Assembly: GCA_020199905.1 (NCBI GenBank) | Contig: JAIVJS010000027.1 | Location: 1-49,677 of the forward strand | Direction of reading: 5' to 3' | DNA: 49,677 nucleotides | From: Acidobacteriota bacterium | Lineage (GTDB): Bacteria > Acidobacteriota > Thermoanaerobaculia > UBA5066 > Gp7-AA6 | In this document: in pieces, positions 1 to 8,552 of the stretch | How positions within the stretch are numbered: the first letter of the stretch is position 1 | Layout: the number at the start of each line of letters is the position of its first letter | Translations under genes and position numbers: made by a program | Notes under the pieces: model-generated | Databases searched by the model: none | The model's input: only the letters and a program-made list of their open reading frames with translations | Told to the model about the DNA's origin: nothing

Positions 1-213
1 GAGATGAACGACCCGCCCCTTTCGAAACGCTTCCCGTGTCCCAAAGTCCACCTCGCAGTCCCCAAACGTCAGGCGCATCGTGGATCCCTGGAAAACCCCC
101 GGAAATCCCCACATATCTCCAAAGACTCCCCGTTCGCGAAGCGCGATCCTCGAGACCGCGCAGGGGACGGCATATCGCCGCGACCGGAGCGCGAATACGA
201 AAGGGAGTCGGTC

Positions 214-1233
214 ATGACGAACGTGGAGAATCGAAAGGTTCGGCTGGTCTGGAGTCTCGTTTTGTTTCTGGTCGCCGGGGCGGCAACGCTGCATGGGATC
301 TCACCCCGCGAGGGTGTGCACCCCAGGAGAGACGGGAAGCGCCGAGCCGCCCTTCTGCAGATCCGTTCCCTCGAGCCGATGTACGGCGACTTTGACTTGT
401 CTTTGATTCGAGACACTGTCGCGAGCAATCCAGAAGGTGAGGGAAACGCTGAGCTCATGACTGTACCGATCGCACTCGGGAATCTATACCTTAACGAATA
501 TGAGCTGCGAGGTTCACGAAGCCATTTTCAGCGGGCGCTGGATGCGATCGAGTGGGTTGCGACAAACGACGCGCTGTGGAGTGGACGCCGTGCATCCGGA
601 ACGGTCGCCGCCTATCTGGAGCTTACGCTGACGCGGTTTGCCGATGAGTGCGATGTCGGGAGCACGGCGGCACGAATTGCAACGCTCAAGGAACGAGTCG
701 ATGAGGTTCTGTCACGCGAAGCGGCGAGTCGTTTGGCCAATGGGATCGCCGGTGAGGAGCCTTCGGAAAACGAGGCGGACAGCGCCGCTCTCTTTGCGGC
801 GGCCTCGAGTTTTCTACCGAGTGCCGGCGCTGAAGCGTGGGAAACGGAAAGCCGGTCGACCGCGGGTCGGGCCCTCACGAGCTGTCCCACTTCAGCAGCG
901 ATGCTTTCGCTCTCCCAGGGGGCGCTGATGTTTTCTCTGACTGGACACCCAATCCCCCCGGAGTTCCAGCAGATCCCGATTCTTTCCCCCGGCGGACAAT
1001 CAAGGGTCGTGTGTTCGGGTTCGGGAGCCCGCCGCCGTCCGATTCGACTGATGGATATCGGCCGGGGCGATGACCGCGAAGACAAGCTGTCGCGCGCGGT
1101 CGCCAACAGCTGGAGCGTGGTGCAGGCTCTCTCGGGTTCGTTTCTCTGGCACTATTCACCGGGGCTTGAATGCTCTGACGACTCCCTCGGTGAGGGTCCC
1201 CCGTTCGAACGGTTCTGGCGGCTCGATCGGTAA
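214..1233 (+). CDS. Unrecognised membrane-anchored or secreted protein
   Basis: About 339 residues. The start at 214 is chosen because AGGGAG lies just upstream and the next residues form a short basic segment followed by a hydrophobic stretch (VWSLVLFLVAGAATL, about residues 11-25), as in a signal peptide or anchor; the reading frame stays open further upstream but that part has no coding look. The middle is alpha-helical in character with conserved-looking Tyr/Leu pairs, possibly repeat-type helices. I do not recognise a family. Local base composition is unlike the neighbours: 361-540 is roughly 50-58% G+C where the rest of the window is near 67-70%, so this gene may be acquired. It converges on the cysteine synthase gene, with a hairpin between them. 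Confidence 0.55.
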   Translation: MTNVENRKVRLVWSLVLFLVAGAATLHGISPREGVHPRRDGKRRAALLQIRSLEPMYGDFDLSLIRDTVASNPEGEGNAELMTVPIALGNLYLNEYELRGSRSHFQRALDAIEWVATNDALWSGRRASGTVAAYLELTLTRFADECDVGSTAARIATLKERVDEVLSREAASRLANGIAGEEPSENEADSAALFAAASSFLPSAGAEAWETESRSTAGRALTSCPTSAAMLSLSQGALMFSLTGHPIPPEFQQIPILSPGGQSRVVCSGSGARRRPIRLMDIGRGDDREDKLSRAVANSWSVVQALSGSFLWHYSPGLECSDDSLGEGPPFERFWRLDR

Positions 1234-1250
1234 CCTTCTGTAGGTGCGGA

Positions 1251-1274
1251 CGGGGCGGGCGCGAGCCCGCTCCG
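1251..1274. terminator. Hairpin between convergent genes
   Basis: Ten-base-pair stem (one G-T pair) closing a GCGA tetraloop of the GNRA type, placed exactly between two convergent genes. There is no T-run on either side, so it is a weak intrinsic terminator candidate that might only block exonucleases or help Rho-dependent ends. Confidence 0.4.
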
Positions 1275-1289
1275 CCGCAATTGCTGGAG

Positions 1290-2252
1290 CTAAGTCTTGG
1301 CTGTCGCGAGTTCCGGGACCTCGTCCGTTCCCTCGTTGATGCCTTCGAACAGGATCGTCGAGAGGTAGCGTTCCCCCGTGTCGGGGAGCATCGCGAGGAT
1401 CACTGACCCCTTCGGCGCCTTCTCTGCGACCTTCTTCGCGGCGGCGAAGGTTCCCCCGGACGAGATCCCGCAGAAGATCCCTTCCTTCATCGACAGGTCG
1501 CGAGCCGTGTCCCGGCTCTCCGTGTCGCTCACGGTCACGATCTCGTCGTAGACGCTTCGGTCGAGCACGGCCGGAATGAAATTCGGCGTCCAGCCCTGGA
1601 TCTTGTGAGGCTTCCACTCCTGCCCGGAAAGAAGGGCCGCCCCCTCGGGCTCTGTCACCACGATCTTGACGTTCGGCCGGGCCTTCTTGAGCATCTCTCC
1701 GGCTCCCGTCAGCGTGCCGCCCGTTCCGTAGCCGGTGACCCAGTAGTCGAGCCGCTTGCCGGCGAAGTCGCGGAGTATCTCGGGGCCCGTCGTGTTTCGG
1801 TGGTACTCCGGGTTGGCGGGATTCTCGAACTGCCGGGCCAGGAACCAGCCCCGCTCCTTCGCCAGGTCGGCGGCCATTTTGACCATGCCGGTAGCGCGTT
1901 CGGCCGCGGGGACGAGGACGACCTTCGCGCCGAGAATGCGCATGAGCTTTCGCCGTTCGATCGAAAAGCTGTCCGACATCAGGGCGACGAACGGATACCC
2001 CTTCACCGCGCAAACCATCGCGAGGGCGATCCCCGTGTTCCCGGAGGTGGCCTCGACCACCGTCTGCCCCGGTTTCAGCTCCCCGCGGCGTTCGGCGTCT
2101 TCGATGATTGCGATCGCCAGCCGGTCCTTGACGGAGGAGAGAGGGTTGAAGGCCTCGCACTTCACGTACATCGTGACGCCGGCCGGTGCGAGACGGTTGA
2201 TACGCACGACCGGCGTGTTGCCGATCGTCCCTAGAATGTCGTCGTGCATCAT
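1290..2252 (-). CDS. cysK: Cysteine synthase (O-acetylserine sulfhydrylase)
   Basis: 320 residues, the usual length for CysK. It makes L-cysteine from O-acetylserine and sulfide with PLP. Visible motifs are the PLP lysine in NPLSSVKDR (about residue 43), the SGNTG substrate loop, the glycine-rich GTGGT phosphate-binding loop and the C-terminal PDTGERYLST segment where CysK-type enzymes hold the PLP ring. The start at 2252 follows AGGAAGGG at good distance; two consecutive ATG codons occur and either could be used. It is transcribed divergently from the M64 peptidase gene. A cystathionine beta-synthase is less likely because no regulatory domain follows. Confidence 0.95.
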   Translation of the reverse strand: MMHDDILGTIGNTPVVRINRLAPAGVTMYVKCEAFNPLSSVKDRLAIAIIEDAERRGELKPGQTVVEATSGNTGIALAMVCAVKGYPFVALMSDSFSIERRKLMRILGAKVVLVPAAERATGMVKMAADLAKERGWFLARQFENPANPEYHRNTTGPEILRDFAGKRLDYWVTGYGTGGTLTGAGEMLKKARPNVKIVVTEPEGAALLSGQEWKPHKIQGWTPNFIPAVLDRSVYDEIVTVSDTESRDTARDLSMKEGIFCGISSGGTFAAAKKVAEKAPKGSVILAMLPDTGERYLSTILFEGINEGTDEVPELATAKT

Positions 2253-2417
2253 GGAACAGTCCCTTCCTGAAATTGTTGTGACTGGCTGGCGGCGAGGCGG
2301 AGTGGGATTGCGATTCGACATCGGCCCTGCGCTCCGAAAGCGCGGGATGCGAAGGCGGATCGGCGGCGGAGTCGTTGCACGGCTTGTTCGGTCGAGGGCG
2401 TAGGATATGCGATCCGT

Positions 2418-3824
2418 ATGAAAATTCGAATCCTCATGGCCGTGGCGGCGATTTCCTCCCTGGTTCCGGCGATTTCGGCCGCCGTCCCTCGCACGATGCG
2501 GGTGGACTACTACCACACCGGCAACGCGACCGAAGAGCGGTTCAGCCTGGACCGGGTGATCTTAGAGCCCCTCGAGTGGGCCGGCAACCCGTCGCGCCCG
2601 ATCGACGACACGAACTCCGGCAAGTACTTCTTCGAAGTGAGCGACGCCGCCAGCAAGCGTGTTCTCTATTCACGGGGATTCGCCTCGATCTACGGGGAGT
2701 GGGAGACGACGGACGAGGCGAAGGAGCGCCACCGCACGTTCCACGAGTCTCTGCGGTTTCCGGCGCCCTCGGGTCCCGTCCGCGTCGTGGTGCGCAAGCG
2801 GGACGCGAAGAACGTCTTCCAGGATGCCTGGTCGGCGGCGGTCGATCCGAAGAACATGTTCGTCGACTCGTCTCGTCTCCCGTCGCCGGGCCCGCTTCTC
2901 GAGCTGCAGAAGAACGGTCCCCCGGCGGAGAAGGTGGACTTCCTCATCCTCGGCGACGGCTACACCGCGGGCGAGCGCTCGAAATTCGAGCAGGACGCGC
3001 GCCGCCTGATGGAGATTCTCTTCGCCGTTTCACCGTTCAAGGAGCACCGGTCGGATTTCAACGTCTGGGGGCTGTGCCCGGCGGCGGAAGAGTCCGGCAT
3101 CTCCCGGCCGTCGACGGGAGTTCACCGCCGCTCCCCGGTCGGGGCCACCTACGACGCCTTCGGGTCCGAGAGGTACGTCCTGACGTTCGAGAACCGCGCC
3201 TTCCGCGAGGCGGCTTCGTACGCACCGTACGATCACGTCGAGATCCTGACCAATTCGAAGACGTATGGCGGCGGCGGCATCTTCAACCTCTATTCGACCG
3301 TCGCGGCCGACAGCTTGTGGTCGCCCTACGTCTTCGTCCACGAGTTCGGGCATCACTTCGCGGGGCTGGCCGACGAGTACTACACGTCGGACGTCGCGTA
3401 CGCGAAGGCCACGGATCGCGTCGAGCCGTGGGAGCCCAACGCGACGGCGCTGAAGGACCCCGAGCACTTCAAGTGGAAGGACCTCGTCACGCCCGGCACC
3501 CCGTTGCCGACGCCGTGGGGGAAGGACGCGTACGAGAAGCACTCGCACGAGATCCAGAAGCGGCGCCGGCAGATTCGAGCCGAGAACCGCCCCGAACAGG
3601 AGATGGACCGGCTGTTTCTCGAGCAGAAGGCCGAGGAGACGAAGCTTCTCTCGGGTGATCCGAACGCGAAGAAGGTCGGCGCATTCGAGGGCTCGCTCTA
3701 CGAGGCGACGGGCTACTACCGCCCTCAGATCGACTGCATCATGTTCTCCCGTAACGATGTTCCCTTTTGCCCCGCCTGCCGGAGGGCGATTGAGCGCATC
3801 ATCGCGCTGTATGTCCGCCGCTAG
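2418..3824 (+). CDS. Secreted M64-family zinc metallopeptidase
   Basis: 468 residues with a clear signal peptide (MKIRILMAVAAISSLVPAISA). The N-terminal half is a beta-rich domain and the catalytic half carries LILGDGYTAGE and HEFGHHFAGLADEYY (about residue 308), the extended HExxH...DE zinc site of peptidase family M64, whose founding member cleaves IgA. A C-terminal pair of cysteines (FCPACRR) with an earlier Cys (DCIMF) could form disulfides outside the cell. The substrate here is unknown; in an environmental bacterium general exoprotein degradation is more likely than immunoglobulin cleavage. The next gene starts 21 bases downstream. Confidence 0.88.
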   Translation: MKIRILMAVAAISSLVPAISAAVPRTMRVDYYHTGNATEERFSLDRVILEPLEWAGNPSRPIDDTNSGKYFFEVSDAASKRVLYSRGFASIYGEWETTDEAKERHRTFHESLRFPAPSGPVRVVVRKRDAKNVFQDAWSAAVDPKNMFVDSSRLPSPGPLLELQKNGPPAEKVDFLILGDGYTAGERSKFEQDARRLMEILFAVSPFKEHRSDFNVWGLCPAAEESGISRPSTGVHRRSPVGATYDAFGSERYVLTFENRAFREAASYAPYDHVEILTNSKTYGGGGIFNLYSTVAADSLWSPYVFVHEFGHHFAGLADEYYTSDVAYAKATDRVEPWEPNATALKDPEHFKWKDLVTPGTPLPTPWGKDAYEKHSHEIQKRRRQIRAENRPEQEMDRLFLEQKAEETKLLSGDPNAKKVGAFEGSLYEATGYYRPQIDCIMFSRNDVPFCPACRRAIERIIALYVRR

Positions 3825-3845
3825 ACCTCGCCGGGTCCACGCACA

Positions 3846-5219
3846 ATGAGCTACAAACGCGGCCTCCAGCTCGCGAAGTTCGCGCGGCGGCATCTCGGCC
3901 GGATGGGCCAGGGCCGCCGCGAGGTCATGCGGCATCTGACCGCGCCGACGGCGGCGAATCTTCCGATGCCGACGTTCGTGCAGCTGCGCGTGACGAACCT
4001 CTGCAACCTCCGCTGCAAGATGTGCGGACAGTGGGGTGACACGGGGATCTATCGGAGCGACGGGTTCCCGGCCTCCGCCACGGACGGGCAATCGGAGGGG
4101 GCTCGCATCCGCGAGCTCATCGGGCTGAACCGTCAGATGGACCTGCCCGACTACGTCCGGCTTCTGGATGAGATCGCGCCGTGGCAGCCGATCGTGAGCC
4201 TCTTCGGCGGCGAGCCGCTTCTCTATCCCGACATCCTGCCGCTCGTCCGCGAGATCAAGAAGCGCGGACTGACCTGCACGATCATCACCAACGGCGGCCG
4301 GCTGGAGCAGTACGCGCGGGACCTCGTCGAGGCCGGAATCGATTCCATCGCGGTCTCGATCGACGGCCCCGAGGAGGTGCACAACCGGATTCGCGGGAAG
4401 GCCGACGCGTACCAGAAGGCGGTGGACGGAGTGCGCGCGATCGCCCGCTGGCGGAAAGAGCTCGGCCGCCCGATGCCCATGCAGATCGCGATCCTTCCCG
4501 TGACGGAGCTGAACATCGGCGACATCGCCGCTGCGGTTGCCGCGCTTCGCGAGCTACCGATCGACACGATCAACGTCGGCCTGCGCTGGTTCGTCCCGAA
4601 GGAGACGGGCAGCGAGTACGAGTCCGTGATGCGCGAGACGTTCGGGGTCGCCGGGGATTCCTGGAAGGGCTTCGAGTTCGACGCGAAGGCCGCGATGGAC
4701 GGCACGAAGACGCGCCAGATGACGGACCTCGTCAAGCTCCTGAAGGGGCTGAAGCGCCGCCGTTTCCTGGACTCGGCGCAGGGGAAACCGTGGACGTCGT
4801 TCGTCCCGGACGTCGCGCCGTCCAAGGTGCCGGAGTATTTTTCCGATTTCCAGCAGACCTTCGGGCACAACCTCTGCCCGGTCGCCTGGTACTTCGCCCA
4901 GGTCGAGCCCGACGGCGACGTCACCTTCTGCGGCGACTTCCCCGACTACGTGATCGGCAACGTCCGCCGCGAGACGTTTCGCGAGGTCTGGACGGGGGAG
5001 AAGGCGACCCGTTTTCGCGACAAGCTCGCGAAGGAGCCCCTTCCCATCTGCAACCGCTGCTGCGGCAATTTCGTGTACGGAAAGTGGGACAGGCCCGAAG
5101 GGACCGGGGCCGGGAATCGGGAGCCGAGCGACCAACGGACGGAGACGGCCGCGGTACTCCGCGGTCAACTCGATCGGGGGTCGGGAATCAAAATGAGGAT
5201 CGGCGGTCCCAACCCTTAA
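3846..5219 (+). CDS. Radical SAM protein with SPASM-type C-terminal cluster region
   Basis: 457 residues. The radical SAM cluster motif CNLRCKMC (about residues 56-63) binds a 4Fe-4S cluster that cleaves S-adenosylmethionine; FGGEPLL follows as the usual GGE motif. The C-terminal third has a cysteine pattern (LCPVAW, TFCGD, ICNRCC) typical of SPASM or twitch auxiliary clusters. The substrate is unknown; no precursor peptide is visible nearby, so a RiPP role is not supported. The last 35-40 residues (from about GTGAGNREPSDQR) are encoded by the dispersed core repeat and its flanks, and the TAA stop lies in a heptanucleotide tract, so the ancestral protein probably ended shortly after GNFVYGKWD. 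It converges with the acyltransferase gene, whose stop lies 11 bases away. Confidence 0.88.
   Translation: MSYKRGLQLAKFARRHLGRMGQGRREVMRHLTAPTAANLPMPTFVQLRVTNLCNLRCKMCGQWGDTGIYRSDGFPASATDGQSEGARIRELIGLNRQMDLPDYVRLLDEIAPWQPIVSLFGGEPLLYPDILPLVREIKKRGLTCTIITNGGRLEQYARDLVEAGIDSIAVSIDGPEEVHNRIRGKADAYQKAVDGVRAIARWRKELGRPMPMQIAILPVTELNIGDIAAAVAALRELPIDTINVGLRWFVPKETGSEYESVMRETFGVAGDSWKGFEFDAKAAMDGTKTRQMTDLVKLLKGLKRRRFLDSAQGKPWTSFVPDVAPSKVPEYFSDFQQTFGHNLCPVAWYFAQVEPDGDVTFCGDFPDYVIGNVRRETFREVWTGEKATRFRDKLAKEPLPICNRCCGNFVYGKWDRPEGTGAGNREPSDQRTETAAVLRGQLDRGSGIKMRIGGPNP
5111..5190 (-). repeat. Composite core repeat, copy 1 (inside a CDS 3' end)
   Basis: GGGAATC heptamer, then the core in reverse orientation including the CCGCGG-N4-CCGCGG palindrome at 5149-5164, then another GGGAATC. 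It lies in frame in the tail of the radical SAM gene. Confidence 0.85.
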
Positions 5220-5241
5220 CGCACAACGCTCAACGCTCAAC
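5214..5241. repeat. Heptanucleotide tract (GCTCAAC family)
   Basis: Four head-to-tail 7-mers: CCTTAAC, GCACAAC, GCTCAAC, GCTCAAC. The plus-strand TAA of the radical SAM gene and the minus-strand TGA of the acyltransferase gene both lie within it. Confidence 0.9.
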
Positions 5242-6180
5242 GTCCCCACCCGGCCAGAACCGGTAGAAATTGAACCAGGACGTCGGATGGGCGCGGACGA
5301 CGCCCTCCAGATCCGCGGCCACGCGCGTCATGATTCGTACCGCGTCCTCCTCCGGCGAGAGGGATGGATCCGCGGCGAGCGGGTCGCCCCAGACATTCGC
5401 GTAAGAGCCGTCGGGCGCGCGGAGGAAGAACCCCGGCAGGACGTCGCAGCCGCAGAATCGCGCTAGGAGGGCAGGAGAGCGGAGGAACGGCGTTGGGTGT
5501 CCGAAGAACGGGACGATCACCTGATCTTCCGGGTAGGCGCGGTCCACTAAGAGCGCCACGGCGCGTCCGCGGTCGACGGCGGCCCGCACCTTGAAGGCCG
5601 TCGCCATCGAGGAGCCGATGTCGATCGACTCGACGCCCAGGCGCGTGCGCAGCTGGAGGCGCATCTCCTGGACGTTCGGGTCGAGCTCCGGCTGGCCGAC
5701 GACCGCGGGAGTCAGCCGATGCGCGCGGAGCGTCACGGCGCCCATCTCCCAGTTTCCGACGTGGCCGGTGACCAGCAGAAAGCCCCGTCCGCCGCGGCGG
5801 CTGCGCGCCAGCACCTCCGCGTCACTCCTCAGGGTCGTGATCCGCGGCACGAACGCCTCGCTGCGCATCCTCCAGACGTCGATCGTCGCCCGGCCGTACT
5901 CGAAAAAGAGCCTCCGAGCCAGCCTGGCGCCTTCCCGGGGGGAGACGCCGAGCGCCCGCTCGAAGTTGTCCCGGATTCCCCGCTGGGTTTCACGAAGGAA
6001 AGCGATGGCGAGCGAATTTCCGACCAGGTTGATCGCGTTCAACACGGCCATCGGAAGCCAGCGCGCGCCGTAGTGGAGGCCCCCGTACACGATCGCGTTC
6101 GAGAGTCCGTGGCTGACCCATTTTTTCCGAGCGCGCGGACCATTCGCCGGGCCGGGAGCGTCCGCCCCCCTGTTTCGCAT
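5230..6180 (-). CDS. Lysophospholipid/lipid A acyltransferase, LpxL/HtrB-type
   Basis: 316 residues. The acyltransferase signature H-x4-E is seen as GHVGNWEMGA (about residues 140-149), and VALLVDRAYPEDQVIVPFFG matches the second conserved block of the LpxL/HtrB (LPLAT) family. Such enzymes move an acyl chain onto lipid A precursors or other glycolipids at the inner membrane; the acceptor here is unknown. The last residues VER and the stop codon come from a heptanucleotide repeat. No good ribosome site precedes 6180, and the inverted-repeat element at 6186-6422 begins only six bases upstream, so the true start may be further in, or the element may supply the leader. Confidence 0.82.
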   Translation of the reverse strand: MRNRGADAPGPANGPRARKKWVSHGLSNAIVYGGLHYGARWLPMAVLNAINLVGNSLAIAFLRETQRGIRDNFERALGVSPREGARLARRLFFEYGRATIDVWRMRSEAFVPRITTLRSDAEVLARSRRGGRGFLLVTGHVGNWEMGAVTLRAHRLTPAVVGQPELDPNVQEMRLQLRTRLGVESIDIGSSMATAFKVRAAVDRGRAVALLVDRAYPEDQVIVPFFGHPTPFLRSPALLARFCGCDVLPGFFLRAPDGSYANVWGDPLAADPSLSPEEDAVRIMTRVAADLEGVVRAHPTSWFNFYRFWPGGDVER

Positions 6181-6185
6181 CGTCT

Positions 6186-6422
6186 AGCAGGCTGCTGAAA
6201 AAAGGTGTGAGGCGGGTGACCGCCGGCCTGCGCCGGCCTTCTCTAATGCCGGGGCTCTGCCTCTGGCGGCCGAGTGGCGCGCCGCCGCAACCGCCTGCGG
6301 TGGCTGGCCTTTTGCCCCCGATTCCTTCACAACAGAAATGTTTCTCTTCAACGGAAGTCGTTCTTCGCCGCGAACTGCAAAAGGCCAGCCACGACGCCCG
6401 CATCCATTTTCAGCAGCCTGCT
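6186..6422. mobile_element. MITE-like element with two nested inverted-repeat pairs
   Basis: Perfect 16-bp outer inverted repeats (AGCAGGCTGCTGAAAA at 6186-6201 and its complement at 6407-6422) enclose 205 bp. A second perfect 16-bp pair lies inside (GTGGCTGGCCTTTTGC at 6300-6315, complement 6377-6392). There is no convincing transposase reading frame. Size and ends fit a non-autonomous miniature transposable element; a clear target-site duplication is not visible. It fills almost the entire gap between two divergent genes. Confidence 0.75.
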
Positions 6423-6450
6423 CGGGGACTATACAATTCGAATTCAATTC

Positions 6451-7899
6451 ATGAACGTCCTGCTTCTCCGGCCGGATCCGGGCAACGAGAGATTCGGCCT
6501 TGGCCCGTTCTTCCGCGTCGAACCCCTCGGGCTCGAGTACGTCGCGTCGGCCCTGCGCTCCCGCGGGCACGAGCCCGCGATCCTCGACATGCGGTTTTGC
6601 GGCGGCCGCCTGGCCTCCTGGATTCACCGGTCGCGTCCCCGCATCGTCGGCATCTCGGCGATGCACGCGCTCGAGTTCGATCGCGTGCTCGCGACGGCGC
6701 GTGAAGTCCGCCGCATTTCCCCGCATGCCTTCATCGTCGTCGGTGGCCACGCGGCCGCGGCGTACCCGGGGCCGCTCGAGACCGGCGACATCGACGCCGT
6801 CTGCGTCGACGACGGAGAGGAAGTTCTACCGGCGCTCGCCGACGCCCTCGCGGCCGGGCGTTCGCCCTCGACGGTTCCCGCCCTCCGCCTCGCGACTCCG
6901 GAGGGCTGGATCTCGACGCCGCCGCTGTCCGATCGCACCGCGCTCGACCGCGTTCCGGTTCCGGCGCGCGACCTGGTCGAGCGCCATCGCAACGGGTATC
7001 ACTGCCTCCTGTTCAAGCCCGTGTGGCTCGTCGAGACGGCCCGCGGCTGTCCCTTCCGCTGCACCTTCTGTTCGGTGTGGCAGCTCTACGATCGTTCCTT
7101 CCGCGAGCGGTCGATCGGAGCGGTCGTCGACGATCTCGCCTCCGTGGGGGATTCGGTCTTCATCGCGGACGACCTCTTCTGGAACCACCCTGCCCGGAGC
7201 CTGGATCTTGCGAAGGCGCTCAGAAAGCGCGGCGTATTCAAGCGCTGGCTGCTCGTGCAGACCCGGACCGATATCGTGTGCCGGAACCCCGAGCTGCTCG
7301 AGGCGTGGCGGCCCCTCGCGAAGGACTTCGACATCTTCTTCGGCCTCGAGTCCGCCTCGGACGAGGGACTGGCGAACGTCGTCAAGGATGCCCGGGTCTC
7401 GTCGAGCGTCCAGGCGGCGGCGATCTCACGCTCGATGGGCTACGGTGTCACGGGAAACTTTCTCGTCGACCCGGACTGGCGCGAGGAGCAGTTTTACGAG
7501 CTCTGGGACTTCGTCGCGAAGCACGGGTTTCAGCGGGCGGGCTACACGATCCTGACCCCGCTGCCCGGAACGGAGCTCTTCCAGAAGCTGGCGCCGATTC
7601 TCGCCGGTCAGCCCTGGTACAAGTACGACATGCATCACGTTCTGTGGGAGCCTCGCCTGGGGGCGAAGCGCTTCTTCGAGCTCTATGCCGAGACCTGGCG
7701 GCGGTCGATCCTGAACACCAGCGGGGAAAAGACGTGGATCGAGTGGATGCGACAGGTGCGGCCGGCGCAGATTCCCTACCTGACACGCGTGCTGCTGCGC
7801 ACCCAGCGGATGATGAAGCCGCAGGCGTACCTCCGCGAGCACGAGGCGTCTCTCGTCCCCGCCCTGGAGATCCCGAACGACGCCGAGCCCGCGTCGTAG
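6451..7899 (+). CDS. B12-binding-domain radical SAM protein
   Basis: 482 residues. The N-terminal 150 residues (MNVLLLRPDP..., VGGHAAAAYP, DAVCVDDGEE) have the layout of a cobalamin-binding domain of class B radical SAM enzymes, though the DxHxxG lower-ligand motif is not evident. The cluster motif RGCPFRCTFCSVW (about residues 195-207) follows, then an Elp3/MiaB-like core with FFGLESASDEGL. Such enzymes often do methylations or rearrangements on unreactive carbon, including lipids and natural products. The start at 6451 is chosen because upstream in-frame sequence is the inverted-repeat element. Neighbouring acyltransferase and SPASM genes hint at a lipid or envelope modification role, which is inference only. 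Confidence 0.87.
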   Translation: MNVLLLRPDPGNERFGLGPFFRVEPLGLEYVASALRSRGHEPAILDMRFCGGRLASWIHRSRPRIVGISAMHALEFDRVLATAREVRRISPHAFIVVGGHAAAAYPGPLETGDIDAVCVDDGEEVLPALADALAAGRSPSTVPALRLATPEGWISTPPLSDRTALDRVPVPARDLVERHRNGYHCLLFKPVWLVETARGCPFRCTFCSVWQLYDRSFRERSIGAVVDDLASVGDSVFIADDLFWNHPARSLDLAKALRKRGVFKRWLLVQTRTDIVCRNPELLEAWRPLAKDFDIFFGLESASDEGLANVVKDARVSSSVQAAAISRSMGYGVTGNFLVDPDWREEQFYELWDFVAKHGFQRAGYTILTPLPGTELFQKLAPILAGQPWYKYDMHHVLWEPRLGAKRFFELYAETWRRSILNTSGEKTWIEWMRQVRPAQIPYLTRVLLRTQRMMKPQAYLREHEASLVPALEIPNDAEPAS

Positions 7900-7993
7900 T
7901 CATGCCCGTCGCGAGCCCGGTGAAGCCGGAGCCAGAGCGCTTCCCTTGAGCGTCGCGTCCGGTGTCGGCCGGGCGACCCGGCTGGACGAGGTG

Positions 7994-8530
7994 ATGCCCA
8001 GATTCGATTTTTCGAGGGCGTACCGCCTTTCTGTGCCCGCGCCCGCGGCGGTCACATTCGCGGCGCTGGAGAGCTACGACATCCGGGAGTCGCGCACCGC
8101 GCGGGTCCTCATGTTCCTTCGCGGCTACGGTCTGCGGGCGGCGCGGCCCGCGGCGCCGCAGGGCCTCGTGGCGTCGGTGACGCAATCCCGGTTCGTCGGA
8201 CTCGGGGAGCGCCCGGGTCGCGAGCACGTGTTCGGGCTCGCCGGCCGGTTCTGGACGCCGGGCGGCGGCCTTCGCACCCTGACGGCGGGAGAGTTCGAAG
8301 CGTTCGAGGAGGAGGGGTGCGCGAAGGCGGCGTGGAATCTCGCGGTCGAGCCGGCCGGGGAGTCCGGTTCGCTCCTCACCACGGAGACGAGGATTCTCTG
8401 CTTCGGGAAGAGGGCGCAGCGGCTCTTCGGTCTGTACTGGCACACGATCGAGATCTTCAGCGGCGCGATCCGCATCTCGATGCTGAGCGGAATCAGGAAG
8501 CGGGCGATCGCGAACCGCGGCGCCGTTTGA
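7994..8530 (+). CDS. Conserved uncharacterised protein, possibly SRPBCC-like fold
   Basis: 178 residues from the ATG at 7994; an in-frame GTG at 7991 or TTG at 7946 are alternatives and no ribosome site decides. The sequence alternates beta-type stretches and ends in FGLYWHTIEIFSGAIRISMLSGIRKRA, which resembles the C-terminal helix of START/SRPBCC-like ligand-binding proteins. I cannot name the family with certainty. It follows the B12 radical SAM gene by about 95 bases and precedes a small secreted protein by 22, so the three may be co-transcribed. Confidence 0.6.
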   Translation: MPRFDFSRAYRLSVPAPAAVTFAALESYDIRESRTARVLMFLRGYGLRAARPAAPQGLVASVTQSRFVGLGERPGREHVFGLAGRFWTPGGGLRTLTAGEFEAFEEEGCAKAAWNLAVEPAGESGSLLTTETRILCFGKRAQRLFGLYWHTIEIFSGAIRISMLSGIRKRAIANRGAV

Positions 8531-8552
8531 AGGAAACCGGAAAGGAAGTTCC

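Noticed and set aside
2375-2406. Promoter for the M64 gene (TTGCAC ... TAGGAT)
   Set aside because: The spacing is 20 bases and the -10 is poor; not supportable.
6274-6450. N-terminal extension of the B12 radical SAM gene
   Set aside because: This stretch is the inverted-repeat element; the cobalamin-binding-type fold begins at the ATG at 6451.
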